A stretch of DNA of 51,343 nt from Bacteroidota bacterium (GTDB lineage: Bacteria; Bacteroidota; Bacteroidia; 2-12-FULL-35-15). Positions 1-8,762 of the stretch are shown piece after piece; position 1 is the stretch's first letter, and each line of letters opens with the position of its first letter. The translations under genes and the position numbers were made by a program. The stretch covers positions 1 through 51,343 of the forward strand of contig JANYDQ010000151.1 of assembly GCA_025363555.1 (NCBI GenBank), written 5' to 3'. The notes beneath the pieces were generated by a model. The model saw only the letters and a program-made list of their open reading frames with translations. It searched no databases and was not told where the DNA came from.

Positions 1-138
1 TACTAAACGACTAATAAATGACTTATGGGCTAAAGCCCTTATCTGGTGAGGTTTCATTAACCCCAGCCTTAAGGCTGGGGTTACAAAACAGAACTACTTG
101 TATTTAGGGACTTTAGTCCCATTAGTCGGTTTGTAGTG
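1..138. mobile_element. MITE-like element, copy 1 (left tip outside window)
   Basis: This stretch matches 36644-36781 at 137 of 138 positions; the only difference is G at 48 against C at 36691. Three perfect hairpins lie inside: GGGCTAAAGCCC (27-38), a 26-bp palindrome centred on AGCCTTAAGGCT (58-83) and GGGACTTTAGTCCC (107-120). The right end reads ATTAGTCGGTTTGTAGTG. By comparison with the complete copy, the first three bases (CAC) and the left target duplication lie before the window. No ORF is present, so any movement would need a transposase encoded elsewhere. Confidence 0.85.
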
Positions 139-169
139 ATAAAATATATTTAAAAGAATGTTTTGCCAT

Positions 170-553
170 CTACTCCCCAACGGCAATCACACTAATCTCC
201 ACATTTACCCCCAGCGGAAGTTTAGATACCTGAACTGTTTCGCGGGCAGGATAGCCCCCGCCAGAAAGGTAAGAAGCATACACTTCGTTCACCTTGGCAA
301 ACGAATCTAAATCGGTGAGAAAAATAGTGGTTTTTACCACCTGGGCAAAAGTAAATCCTGCTTCGGACAATATGCCCCTTATGTTTTTCATAACCTGGTG
401 CGTTTCGGTGGCAATGTCGGCAAGCATCAGTTCGCCTGTTTCGGGGTGTTTGCCTACCTGTCCGCTCACAAATAGCATATTGCCTGCCATTACACCATGG
501 CTGTATGGTCCGATGGGTGCTGGGGCGTGTTTGGTGGTGATTATCTTTTTCAT
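170..553 (-). CDS. ridA: RidA family reactive imine/enamine deaminase
   Basis: The 127-residue product has full family length. RidA proteins hydrolyse reactive 2-aminoacrylate-type imines released by PLP enzymes and act as cytosolic trimers. Recognisable features are the N-terminal APIGPYSHG, the FVSGQVG segment and the C-terminal PARETVQVSKLP, which contains the conserved substrate-binding Arg, followed by VNVEISVIAV. It is transcribed away from the MITE copy and towards the window start. A TACTTTTG -7 element on the minus strand lies 55 bp upstream. Its leader carries tandem ATGGTTAT octamers, which is unusual. The family call is secure; the physiological substrate is not shown by the sequence. 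Confidence 0.95.
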   Translation of the reverse strand: MKKIITTKHAPAPIGPYSHGVMAGNMLFVSGQVGKHPETGELMLADIATETHQVMKNIRGILSEAGFTFAQVVKTTIFLTDLDSFAKVNEVYASYLSGGGYPARETVQVSKLPLGVNVEISVIAVGE

Positions 554-560
554 CTATTAT

Positions 561-606
561 ATGGTTATATGGTTATATGGTTAAATGGTTATATGGTTTA
601 TGGTTG
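561..606. repeat. Octamer tandem repeat in the ridA leader
   Basis: Six head-to-tail units derive from ATGGTTAT: ATGGTTAT twice, ATGGTTAA, ATGGTTAT, ATGGTTT and ATGGTTG. They lie between the ridA start codon and its predicted -7 element, so they would be transcribed as the 5' untranslated region. Short repeats of this kind can change copy number by slippage. Confidence 0.8.
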
Positions 607-607
607 A

Positions 608-615
608 CAAAAGTA
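608..615 (-). promoter_or_regulatory. Predicted -7 element (TACTTTTG) for ridA
   Basis: The plus strand reads CAAAAGTA, so the minus strand matches the Bacteroidota TAnnTTTG consensus exactly. A TTG (plus-strand CAA at 634-636) stands 18 bp further upstream, close to the expected -33 spacing. The site sits between two different tandem repeats. Confidence 0.55.
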
Positions 616-622
616 GTAATTT

Positions 623-721
623 AACAATAAAAACAATTCAACAATAAAAACAATTCAACAATAAAGCAATTCAACAATAAAGCAATTCAGACAATTCAAC
701 AATTTAACAATAAAGCAATTT
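623..721. repeat. AT-rich 16/17-bp tandem repeat between lptD and ridA
   Basis: Units of the form AACAATAAAAACAATTC (17 bp, twice) and AACAATAAAGCAATTC (16 bp, twice) are followed by degenerate pieces that run up to the lptD stop codon. No gene is seen in it. It lies downstream of lptD and upstream of ridA on the same strand. Confidence 0.75.
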
Positions 722-3247
722 TTAATAGTCATACCAATCCTTCCTCCGGCTTAGTTTCAAATCCTTCAGCACAGCCGATTTAATGGAAATATCAACCGAA
801 TACGACTGCCGGAAACCAAAAGGCACCCAGTTGAACCGCATTTCCCAGCAATGCAAATCGCGGTAAACATTGATGGACGTAAGAGTAAGTTTTTTAGAAG
901 TAAAATCGTAGCCGGAAGTCATGCTTATTTTCCATTTTTTGGTAACACTCAAGTCACCACTAAAAGTAGCAGATTGGGTAATTGTTTTGGTGATGCCAGG
1001 TTTGGAATAATTGAGGTTATAATAAATATTCAAACTCCAGGGCACCGAAAAATCCACATAATAATCCTTGTGCGAGTTGATATAGTCCAGCTCATCAGGA
1101 GTAGCCTGTTTGGTAGCTTTGGGGTCTGCCTTTTTTTCTTTGCTGCGCAAAGAGGTGCTCAACGAAATGGAAGAAGCCGTTAATCGTCCCAGCCGGTTAT
1201 TAGTCCATTCAAACCGTTGTACGTGATTTCCTGCCGAATCTATGCGGTAAGGGTCCAATGTAGCACCTGCATTCAAATCCAGTTTTTTAAATAATTTGGT
1301 TCGCCCTGTAAAATTAATATTCGACCAGTTATAGTCGCTCACGGCAGCATTGTAAGAAAACGAAACCCCGAAGTTATCAATCAGGTTTACCTTTTTATAC
1401 ACCGCACCCGAATCGCTCTGGTGTTTTGTTTTTGCTTCCAGCGTGTTGTTTAAATTAAATGCCACCAGTCCCGACCTGCCCGAAGCCGGACTGCCGTAAA
1501 TGCCGTATTGATACACAGAATATTGTTTGAGTTTATGAGTAGTATCCCCTTCCACATTTTGGTAATATCCATACTGCCCTTCACTGAAATCAGGACGATA
1601 AGAAGCAGTGATGGTGGGCGTTGCCACATGCCGTATTTGTTTCAAATGTTTTGTTTTGAAAAAATAATCACCGTATAAGTGGGTGCTTATGGCAGTAGAA
1701 ATGCTATAATCATTTGCCATATAAGTACCCCTCAAAGTATCCTGCAAAATATGCGAATGGTTCAGGGTGTCTGCATCATAGCGTTCGCGGGTGCTTTGAA
1801 AATAAATACTGCTTCCCATATTAATGGCGGGAGTAACGGTAAATATTTTAAGCAAATTAAAAGAAGTACTGATAGGCACCGCCACATGTATCCCGTTTTT
1901 CATTTGCCTGATGGTTTGATTGGTAAACAGGGTAGAGTCGCCCGCACTGATGTCGTTTCGGGCATTGGCACTTGCTGATATTCCTATTTTATCATACCAT
2001 TTATTGCCAACAGCATCTTTCTTTTTGAAAGGATAAATACGGTTCATGGACAATGCCAGTTCGGGCAGACTGGCGGTAACCAATTTGGTGAGGGTGTTTT
2101 GAGAATGCCGCAGGTTAGCCGAAAAATTAAAAGGCGTTCCGGTAAATGTTTTTGCATAGGCAATATTGGAAGTAAATGTGTTTTGCAAATAAGCTCCCGT
2201 TACATTTCCGTTATATTTGTTATACTTGCTGCTTCCGGCATTCACATCGGCAGTAAACCGACTAGTAGGATGAGTTCGCGGGTCTTGTGAATGATTCCAT
2301 CTTACAAAATAATCGTTCCTGGTTTGGGTGGTGGGCAGTACCCTGTCGCCATCACTTATTTGCGAAAAACTAATGCTATATGCACCAGAATAATGATAAA
2401 TACTTTTATAACTGCTCAATGCCTTTACCCCAAAACTGCCATTTCCATAGATGTCTGCCCGCAATGCCAAATCCATTTTTTCGCTACCGCCAAAATAAAA
2501 ACCACCATCTTTTAAAAAGAACCCCAGGTTGTTCGATTCGCCATACGAAGGCAACAATATCCCGCTTCGCCTTCCTTTTTTATTGGGGAAATAACCAAAC
2601 GGCAACACCAGCGGGGTAGGAATATCAGCAATATACAAGCAGGCAGGACCGGTAATAATTTTATCGTCCGGAATAACTTTAATCTTTTTAGCACCTATAT
2701 AATAGTGGGGATGCTCCAAATCGCAGGTAGTGTATTTGCCATGTGCTACATAATACACATTGTTGGTATCCTTTTTTATATCCCGCCCATGAATAAAACC
2801 TTCATTTTGCTGGGTAATCACTTCGTTTATTTTTCCTTTTTTTGTCTTAATGTTATACATCATTTTTCCAGCCGTAAATTTATCCGCACCCTGTTCAAAC
2901 ACCGGCAACTGGCTGTCTCTGCCTGCACTGTCTTTAATACTGGTCGCATATAACAAATTCTTTCCGAAATCAATTTCAATGTAACCTGCATTCAGTTTAA
3001 TATCCTGGTATAACACACGAGCATGATTATAGAGGTAAGCTTTCTGGTTAACCATATCCACACGCATAGAATCATCGGCATAGTAATTCACTTTATCTTT
3101 AAAGTCGTCATCACCTGTTTTTGTGGTATCCATTTTGGTTTTAATGGAATCCAAAGGAACCGTTTTAGCTACAGCCTGGGCAAAGCTTGTTATAGTTATT
3201 AACAAACAGAATTGAATAAAAATAAATTTAACAGGAAGCAGACGCAA
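722..3247 (-). CDS. lptD: LPS assembly outer-membrane protein LptD (Bacteroidota type)
   Basis: The 841-residue product starts with a signal peptide (MRLLPVKFIFIQFCLLITI, cleaved near SFAQA). An OstA/LptA-like region at roughly 60-200 carries the ADDSMRVDM strand and a KTKKGKINEV repeat. After that comes a long strand-rich segment resembling the LptD beta-barrel, with YFPNKKGRRSGILLPSYG and a C-terminus ending in Tyr. LptD with LptE inserts lipopolysaccharide into the outer leaflet of the outer membrane. It is divergent from the amidase gene. A TAGTTTTG -7 element lies 43 bp upstream. lpxD, another LPS gene, is elsewhere in this window. Bacteroidota LptD proteins are very divergent, but the N-terminal signature makes the call safe. 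Confidence 0.92.
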   Translation of the reverse strand: MRLLPVKFIFIQFCLLITITSFAQAVAKTVPLDSIKTKMDTTKTGDDDFKDKVNYYADDSMRVDMVNQKAYLYNHARVLYQDIKLNAGYIEIDFGKNLLYATSIKDSAGRDSQLPVFEQGADKFTAGKMMYNIKTKKGKINEVITQQNEGFIHGRDIKKDTNNVYYVAHGKYTTCDLEHPHYYIGAKKIKVIPDDKIITGPACLYIADIPTPLVLPFGYFPNKKGRRSGILLPSYGESNNLGFFLKDGGFYFGGSEKMDLALRADIYGNGSFGVKALSSYKSIYHYSGAYSISFSQISDGDRVLPTTQTRNDYFVRWNHSQDPRTHPTSRFTADVNAGSSKYNKYNGNVTGAYLQNTFTSNIAYAKTFTGTPFNFSANLRHSQNTLTKLVTASLPELALSMNRIYPFKKKDAVGNKWYDKIGISASANARNDISAGDSTLFTNQTIRQMKNGIHVAVPISTSFNLLKIFTVTPAINMGSSIYFQSTRERYDADTLNHSHILQDTLRGTYMANDYSISTAISTHLYGDYFFKTKHLKQIRHVATPTITASYRPDFSEGQYGYYQNVEGDTTHKLKQYSVYQYGIYGSPASGRSGLVAFNLNNTLEAKTKHQSDSGAVYKKVNLIDNFGVSFSYNAAVSDYNWSNINFTGRTKLFKKLDLNAGATLDPYRIDSAGNHVQRFEWTNNRLGRLTASSISLSTSLRSKEKKADPKATKQATPDELDYINSHKDYYVDFSVPWSLNIYYNLNYSKPGITKTITQSATFSGDLSVTKKWKISMTSGYDFTSKKLTLTSINVYRDLHCWEMRFNWVPFGFRQSYSVDISIKSAVLKDLKLSRRKDWYDY

Positions 3248-3289
3248 GTTTTAAAACTATTTTTGTGATATTAAATAAATTTGAGAGTT

Positions 3290-3297
3290 CAAAACTA
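3290..3297 (-). promoter_or_regulatory. Predicted -7 element (TAGTTTTG) for lptD
   Basis: The plus strand reads CAAAACTA, an exact TAnnTTTG match on the minus strand 43 bp before the lptD start. No convincing -33 box was found. Confidence 0.45.
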
Positions 3298-3440
3298 ACC
3301 AAAAAAAATAACATTCATTTGTTTGCCAATCACAGGTTGCGAACAATTAAATGTTGTTAAATAAAATAAGTACTACCTCTGCCAGGGTTTTAAATGCTTG
3401 CAGGGTAAAGTTAAATACACGAATAGAGTTATAAAATAAA

Positions 3441-5096
3441 ATGTTTAAAAAAACAGTTTGCTTCCTACTTATTGTATTCTTTATTTTTACAGCGACTTCG
3501 TTCACTCCAAAAGTCAAGCCAGCATTTGCTATCAAAACCGTTGTTATTGATGCCGGGCATGGGGGCAAAGACCCCGGATGTCACGGTAGTTTGTACAAGG
3601 AAAAAGATATTGCCCTGGCAGTCGCCTTAAAATTAGGAAAGTATATTGAAGATAATATGAAGGATGTAAAAGTAATTTACACCCGGAAAACAGATGTGTT
3701 TGTGGAATTGCAGGAACGGGCAATGATTGCCAACCGCGCCAAAGCCGATTTGTTTATTTGTGTGCATTGCAACTCTGCCTGTGTAAGAGATAAAGTAAAG
3801 AAAAAAGATATTTGCCGGGACCAGGTGCACGGTGCAGAAACCTATGTAATGGGTATTAAAAACGAAAAAGGGAAACTGGATGTGGCAAAGCGGGAAAATG
3901 CTTCTATATTGCTGGAAGATGATTATGTAAAAAAATACGATGGCTTCGACCCCAATTCCGATGAGTCGTATATTATAATGAGCATGTTCAACGATACGTA
4001 TCTGAATCAAAGTTTAAGTTTTGCGGCCAAGGCACAAAAACAATATGCCACCAAAGCAGGAAGAGATGACCACGGGGTGAAACGCGCCAGTTTGTGGGTA
4101 CTTTGGAGAACTTATATGCCATCGGTATTAACAGAGATTGGTTATTTAACCAACAAAAGAGAGGAGCTTTTTCTCGGTTCGGAAAAAGGGCAGGATTATA
4201 TAGCGGCAGGCTTGTTCAGGGCTTTTCGGGAATATAAAGATGATTTGGAGGGCACCACAAAAAAGTACAACGATGATATAGAAAACCGGGAACCATATCA
4301 TCTTACCAAAGAAGATAGCCTGGACATGATAGCTGCCGCGGTACAGCTTCCGGCAGAGGATACAGCCACTGCCGAAACAGAAACAATAAGTAATAAGAAA
4401 GAAGATGCCAAAGAGGAAATCATTATTACACCTAAAGCAGAAGAAAAGCCTAAACCGGTAACTGAGAAAATGAAAGAAACCAAAACACTGCCGTTAACTG
4501 ACAAAAACAAAGATGACAGAAAAGAAATTGCCGTTGACAGGAAAAAAGAAAGTAAAGCACAACCTAAAACAACTACCAAAGAAACTAAAACAGTATCAGT
4601 TTCGAACAGAAAAGAAAATAAAACAATGCCAATAGTAGATAAACAGCAGGACGAGGAAAAAGAAACTACTGCTGTTCAAAAACCGGAAATAGATAAGACC
4701 AATAAAATTACCGAGCCGAAAAAAGAAATGGCAGCCGAAAACAAAAAACCGGAAACGGGTAAAATCAATAAAATAACTGAACCCAAAAAAGAAGAAGAAC
4801 CGGTAAAAAAAGAAACCCCTGCCGTAAAAAAAGAAACTGAACCCATTTCTGATGCCCCGGTTATCTATAAGGTTCAGTTTTTATCGTCCGACAAAAAATT
4901 ATCGCTGACTTCGGATAAATTTAAAGGAGTAGAAAAGCCATCAGAGTATATGGATAAAGGAACGTATAAATACACGGCAGGAGAATTTAACACTAAAAAA
5001 GAAGCCGCTGCGTTGCAAAATGAAATGCGCAACAATGGTTTTAAAGATGCGTTTGTCATTTCTATGCAGGATGGAAAAAGAATTCCTTTTAAATAA
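3441..5096 (+). CDS. N-acetylmuramoyl-L-alanine amidase (Amidase_3) with long Lys/Glu linker and SPOR-like C-terminus
   Basis: The 551-residue product has an N-terminal signal segment, then a zinc amidase domain at about 30-280: VVIDAGHGGKDPG supplies the first zinc His, YKEKDIAL the Glu, FICVHCNS the second His and LTEIGYLTN the catalytic Glu. It cleaves the amide between N-acetylmuramic acid and the stem peptide during cell separation. Residues about 300-470 are a low-complexity K/E/T-rich spacer with repeated KITEPKKE blocks. The last 75 residues (IYKVQFLSSDKKL to the AFVISMQDGKRIPF end) look like a SPOR-type peptidoglycan-binding domain, which would target it to denuded septal glycan. mlaD follows after 45 bp on the same strand, so the two are probably co-transcribed. 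Confidence 0.93.
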   Translation: MFKKTVCFLLIVFFIFTATSFTPKVKPAFAIKTVVIDAGHGGKDPGCHGSLYKEKDIALAVALKLGKYIEDNMKDVKVIYTRKTDVFVELQERAMIANRAKADLFICVHCNSACVRDKVKKKDICRDQVHGAETYVMGIKNEKGKLDVAKRENASILLEDDYVKKYDGFDPNSDESYIIMSMFNDTYLNQSLSFAAKAQKQYATKAGRDDHGVKRASLWVLWRTYMPSVLTEIGYLTNKREELFLGSEKGQDYIAAGLFRAFREYKDDLEGTTKKYNDDIENREPYHLTKEDSLDMIAAAVQLPAEDTATAETETISNKKEDAKEEIIITPKAEEKPKPVTEKMKETKTLPLTDKNKDDRKEIAVDRKKESKAQPKTTTKETKTVSVSNRKENKTMPIVDKQQDEEKETTAVQKPEIDKTNKITEPKKEMAAENKKPETGKINKITEPKKEEEPVKKETPAVKKETEPISDAPVIYKVQFLSSDKKLSLTSDKFKGVEKPSEYMDKGTYKYTAGEFNTKKEAAALQNEMRNNGFKDAFVISMQDGKRIPFK

Positions 5097-5141
5097 GTCC
5101 AATAAATCATTAAATTTGCCGAGCAAACAAGTATAAAAAAA

Positions 5142-6116
5142 GTGAAACTAAAAAAAGAAGTTAAAATAGGAATTGTTACCACCGTTGCCATTGCATGTTT
5201 TATCTATGGTTTTAATTTCCTGAAAGGCAAAAATTTCTTTTCTTCCCGGCGCGAATTTTATGCCGTATATAACGACATTGATGGTTTGGTGGAAGCTAAC
5301 CCAATCCTGGTGAATGGTAACAGAGTGGGTATGGTGGGTAAAATAAAATTTATGCCCAATACCAAAGGTCAGGTGGTGGTAACCATAGTTATGGATGATG
5401 ATATTCCAATCCCTTTTAATTCTGTAGCTAAATTATCCTCTTCCGGTCTTCTTGAAACAAAAGCAGTTACTATTTTATTGGGCAACTCTGCTGCTATAGC
5501 TAAAAAAGGAGATACCTTAATTTCTTCGCAGGAAGATAACCTGAAACAAGCCGTAAATAAAACCATTGCACCTTTGCAGATAAAAGCACAGGCATTGCTT
5601 GGTTCACTGGATTCGCTGATGATTGCCTTCAAGCAGGTGTTTAACGACCAAACCCAGAAAAATCTTTCCAAAAGTTTTGAAAGTATTAAAGATGCCATCA
5701 CCTCTTTGGAAACTACTTCGTTTCGACTGGACACAATGGTAATAACCGAAAAAGTAAAAATTTCGAGCATACTTACCAAGATTAATAAAATAGCCACTAC
5801 CCTGGCAGACAACAGCGATAAATTAGGAAATGTAATCAGTAATTTTTCAAACATCAGCGATTCCATTGCCAAATCAAACCTCACCTCTGCTATCAACCAT
5901 GCGGATATTGCTTTAACACAGGCATCCGATATTTTTACCAAAATAAACAAGGGAGAAGGCACTATGGGTATGCTGGTGAACAATGACAGCTTGTATAAAA
6001 AACTGGACAAGACAGCCGAAGATTTGGATAAATTGATATTAGACTTAAATGAAAATCCTAATCATTTCTTAGCACCATTTGGTAAAAAAAATCATAATAA
6101 AAAACCGAAAGGGTAA
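5142..6116 (+). CDS. mlaD: MlaD/MCE family lipid-transport substrate-binding protein
   Basis: The 324-residue product begins at a GTG with no better ATG nearby. One N-terminal membrane helix (GIVTTVAIACFIYGFNFL) is followed by a single MCE domain at about 38-115 (DIDGLVEANPILVNGNRVGMVGKI is its core, interrupted here after 20 residues in family alignments) and by a long helical tail with repeated S/N/T-rich segments. MCE proteins form hexameric rings that move phospholipids between inner and outer membranes with an MlaFE ABC transporter, which is not in this window. The amidase-mlaD order is familiar in Bacteroidota. The gene ends 55 bp before the Fe-S module. Confidence 0.9.
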   Translation: MKLKKEVKIGIVTTVAIACFIYGFNFLKGKNFFSSRREFYAVYNDIDGLVEANPILVNGNRVGMVGKIKFMPNTKGQVVVTIVMDDDIPIPFNSVAKLSSSGLLETKAVTILLGNSAAIAKKGDTLISSQEDNLKQAVNKTIAPLQIKAQALLGSLDSLMIAFKQVFNDQTQKNLSKSFESIKDAITSLETTSFRLDTMVITEKVKISSILTKINKIATTLADNSDKLGNVISNFSNISDSIAKSNLTSAINHADIALTQASDIFTKINKGEGTMGMLVNNDSLYKKLDKTAEDLDKLILDLNENPNHFLAPFGKKNHNKKPKG

Positions 6117-6171
6117 CTAAAAGTTATTGATTGTTTTTAGAATTTAGTGATTAGTTTTTAGAATTTCCAAC

Positions 6172-7494
6172 ATGATTTCATCCATTATTTTCATTACTAT
6201 ATTTTTTTTCGGAGCCATTTGGTTTACTATCAATGTTCGTAAAATAAGGCGAAACATACTTTTGGGAAAAGAGATTGACCGGAAAGACCATCCTGCACAA
6301 CGCTGGAAAATAATGACACTGGTAGCTTTGGGACAAAAGAAAATGTTTGCACGCCCCATTCCGGCTATTCTGCATTTATTTCTTTACACCGCATTTGTGA
6401 TTACTCAAATTGAGCTGATTGAAATTATCTACGATGGTGCTGTCGGTTCACATCGTATGTTTCGCCCTGCATTGGGCGGGTTTTACACTTTTCTTGTCAG
6501 TTTTATTGAAATACTTTCTGTGTTAGCTTTTATTGGAACTATTGCTTTCCTTGCCAGGAGAAATTTATTAAAAGTTCCCCGCCTAGTAAAAAGTGAACTG
6601 AATGGCTGGCCCAAACTGGATGCAAACTTTATTTTGTTAGGCGAGCTTACTTTAATCTGTTTTATTTTTATGATGAACGGAGCGGATGAAGTGCTTTACA
6701 GGCAAGGATTATCTCATGCACAAAATCTTAATGATGGTTCACTGGGTTTAGCCATCAGCAGTCATTTAGGACCTATGTTGTTTGGAAGCATGTCTCAGGA
6801 ATCGTTACACATTGTGGAGCGTATCGGCTGGTGGGGACATATTATGATGGTTTTAGGATTCCTTAATTATCTTCCTTATTCCAAACATTTTCATATTCTA
6901 TTGGCTTTTCCAAATGTTTACTTTTCCAATCTTTTGGCAAAAGGAAAATTTACCAATCTGGAATCGGTTACCAATGAAGTAAAATTAATGTTCGACCCGA
7001 ATGCCGCGGTTCCTATAAGTGATGGAACTCCTTCCCGTTTCGGGGCAAAAGATGTAATGGATTTAAGCTGGAAACAATTACTGGATTCTTATACTTGTAC
7101 AGAATGCGGACGTTGCACGGCTGCCTGTCCGGCTAATATTACCGGCAAGCTTTTATCTCCACGAAAAATAATGATGGACACCCGTGATAGATTGACCGAA
7201 GTAGGAAAAAATATGGATGCCAACAAAGGAGTATTTAAAGATGATGGAAAAAGTTTATTGACCGATTACATTACTCCCGAAGAACTTTGGGCATGTACTT
7301 CGTGCAATGCCTGTGTGCAGGAATGCCCTGTCAACATTGACCCGTTGAGCATCATCATTGATTTAAGAAGATTCCTTGTGATGGAACAAAGCGCAGCACC
7401 AACGGAATTAAATATGATGTTTACCAATATAGAAAATAACGGTGCACCCTGGCAGTTTGCGCAAGCGGATAGGTTGAAATGGAGCAACGAATAA
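6172..7494 (+). CDS. Membrane-anchored 4Fe-4S dicluster electron-transfer protein
   Basis: The 440-residue product has an N-terminal half of about six hydrophobic helices with several histidines (AILHLFLYTAF, HIVERIGWWGHIM), which may hold heme or interact with quinone. A cytosolic ferredoxin domain follows at about 305-400, with CTECGRCTAACPANI and CTSCNACVQECPVNIDP as two 4Fe-4S cluster motifs. It is paired with the CCG-domain protein 66 bp downstream, as in HdrDE/Tmc-like or LutA/GlpC-type systems. The pair probably passes electrons between the quinone pool and an unknown soluble partner. No dehydrogenase partner is encoded next to it, so the donor is not known. Confidence 0.88.
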   Translation: MISSIIFITIFFFGAIWFTINVRKIRRNILLGKEIDRKDHPAQRWKIMTLVALGQKKMFARPIPAILHLFLYTAFVITQIELIEIIYDGAVGSHRMFRPALGGFYTFLVSFIEILSVLAFIGTIAFLARRNLLKVPRLVKSELNGWPKLDANFILLGELTLICFIFMMNGADEVLYRQGLSHAQNLNDGSLGLAISSHLGPMLFGSMSQESLHIVERIGWWGHIMMVLGFLNYLPYSKHFHILLAFPNVYFSNLLAKGKFTNLESVTNEVKLMFDPNAAVPISDGTPSRFGAKDVMDLSWKQLLDSYTCTECGRCTAACPANITGKLLSPRKIMMDTRDRLTEVGKNMDANKGVFKDDGKSLLTDYITPEELWACTSCNACVQECPVNIDPLSIIIDLRRFLVMEQSAAPTELNMMFTNIENNGAPWQFAQADRLKWSNE

Positions 7495-7560
7495 CGAATT
7501 TTCACGAATAATGAATCTGTGTAAATCTGTATAATCTGTGGTGAAATAATAAAAACAAAA

Positions 7561-8352
7561 ATGAGTGAAGCATTAAAAGTAACTACAATGGCAGATTACC
7601 TTGCAAAAGGGGAAGTGCCCGAAATATTATTCTGGGTGGGCTGTGCAGGTAGTTTTGACGACAGGGCAAAGAAAATTACAAAGGCAATTGTTAAGATTTT
7701 GAACCATGCCAATGTAAAATTTGCAGTGCTTGGCACAGAAGAAAGCTGCACGGGAGACCCCGCAAAACGGGCAGGAAACGAATTCCTGTTCCAGATGCAG
7801 GCTATGACTAACATAACGGTGCTTAACGGATATGAAATAAAAAAAATTGTTACCGGTTGCCCTCATTGTTTCAATACCTTGAAAAACGAATATCCTTCCC
7901 TTGGCGGAAACTATGAAGTGATACATCATACCCAATTATTGCAGGAATTATTAGACAGTAAAAGAATAACAATAGAAGGTGGAAGTTTTAAAGGAAAAAA
8001 AATAACATTTCACGACCCTTGTTATTTGGGCAGAGGAAACGATGTCTATGAAGCTCCCCGCCAGGTGATGATTAACCTTGATGCCGAACTAATGGAAATG
8101 AAACGAAGCCGTGCCAATGGTTTATGTTGCGGTGCAGGTGGTGCACAAATGTTTAAAGAAGCCGAAAAAGGAAACAAAGAAGTAAATATAGAGCGCACCG
8201 AAGAAGCCCTTTCCCTTAACCCTGATATAATAGCCGTTGGTTGCCCTTTCTGCAATACTATGATGACTGATGGTGTGAAAAATTTCAATAAAGAACAAAC
8301 TGTGAAAGTGCTGGATGTCGCAGAATTGATTGCCCAGGCGAAGGATTTGTAG
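7561..8352 (+). CDS. CCG-domain (HdrB-like) Fe-S binding protein
   Basis: The 263-residue product has two cysteine-rich CCG domains. The first includes VGCAGSFD, SCTGDPAKR and TGCPHCFNTLKNEYP; the second has HDPCYLGRGND, GLCCGAGGAQM and VGCPFCNTMMTDG. In this family (heterodisulfide reductase subunit B, GlpC/LutA C-terminal parts) such motifs bind a non-cubane or 4Fe-4S cluster used in thiol or quinone chemistry. It lacks the ferredoxin domain, which the upstream gene provides, so the two proteins together make one functional unit. No further gene on this strand follows until 8763. Confidence 0.9.
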   Translation: MSEALKVTTMADYLAKGEVPEILFWVGCAGSFDDRAKKITKAIVKILNHANVKFAVLGTEESCTGDPAKRAGNEFLFQMQAMTNITVLNGYEIKKIVTGCPHCFNTLKNEYPSLGGNYEVIHHTQLLQELLDSKRITIEGGSFKGKKITFHDPCYLGRGNDVYEAPRQVMINLDAELMEMKRSRANGLCCGAGGAQMFKEAEKGNKEVNIERTEEALSLNPDIIAVGCPFCNTMMTDGVKNFNKEQTVKVLDVAELIAQAKDL

Positions 8353-8392
8353 TTTATTCGTTGCGTTCAATTTTTATGAATCGAATGCTTTT

Positions 8393-8617
8393 TTAAATTG
8401 GCACTTTCTTTTTCCTGTGCTTTATAATATAAACAATTGGCAAGATGCCAATGGTATTGATGAGGGCGATGCAGATGAACCATGCTAAATGATTGTTTCG
8501 GGCAGATTGCCAGAGGGCAATGATTTTCCATACGGCTTCCCACAGGCAGAGAAATAGGAGGAGGGGTAGTAGCCATGATAAGGTTTGGAATACCTGGGTG
8601 TTTGGAAAATTTTGCAT
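8393..8617 (-). CDS. Small membrane protein, DUF5652-like
   Basis: The 74-residue product has two predicted membrane helices (LSWLLPLLLFLCLWEAVW and LAWFICIALINTIGILPI) joined by a short loop, ALWQSARNNH, and a basic tail ending in HRKKKVPI. The W-ALW-AxxNxxxWF-xxxxNTxGILPIxY pattern is the one I associate with DUF5652, whose function is unknown. It is convergent with the Fe-S module, 40 bp away, and its promoter region is shared back to back with the PepSY-like gene. The sequence is too conserved-looking to be a chance ORF. Confidence 0.75.
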   Translation of the reverse strand: MQNFPNTQVFQTLSWLLPLLLFLCLWEAVWKIIALWQSARNNHLAWFICIALINTIGILPIVYIIKHRKKKVPI

Positions 8618-8715
8618 AGTGTGTTGGTTTTAATTTCAGGGTTGAGATTTTTGTTTTTACGATGTAAACGTAAGGATTTATTTTATAAGAACAGAATTGA
8701 AACAGATTTATAGTT

Positions 8716-8723
8716 TACTTTTG
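8716..8723 (+). promoter_or_regulatory. Predicted -7 element (TACTTTTG) for the PepSY-like gene
   Basis: This is an exact TAnnTTTG match 39 bp before the ATG at 8763. A TTG at 8697-8699 is 16 bp upstream, somewhat close for a -33 element. Confidence 0.45.
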
Positions 8724-8762
8724 AGGAGTAAATAATTTAATAAACTTAAAAAAAATCTAAAA

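Noticed and set aside
2512-2694. Minus-strand ORF inside lptD
   Set aside because: It is a shadow frame of lptD with no independent signal.
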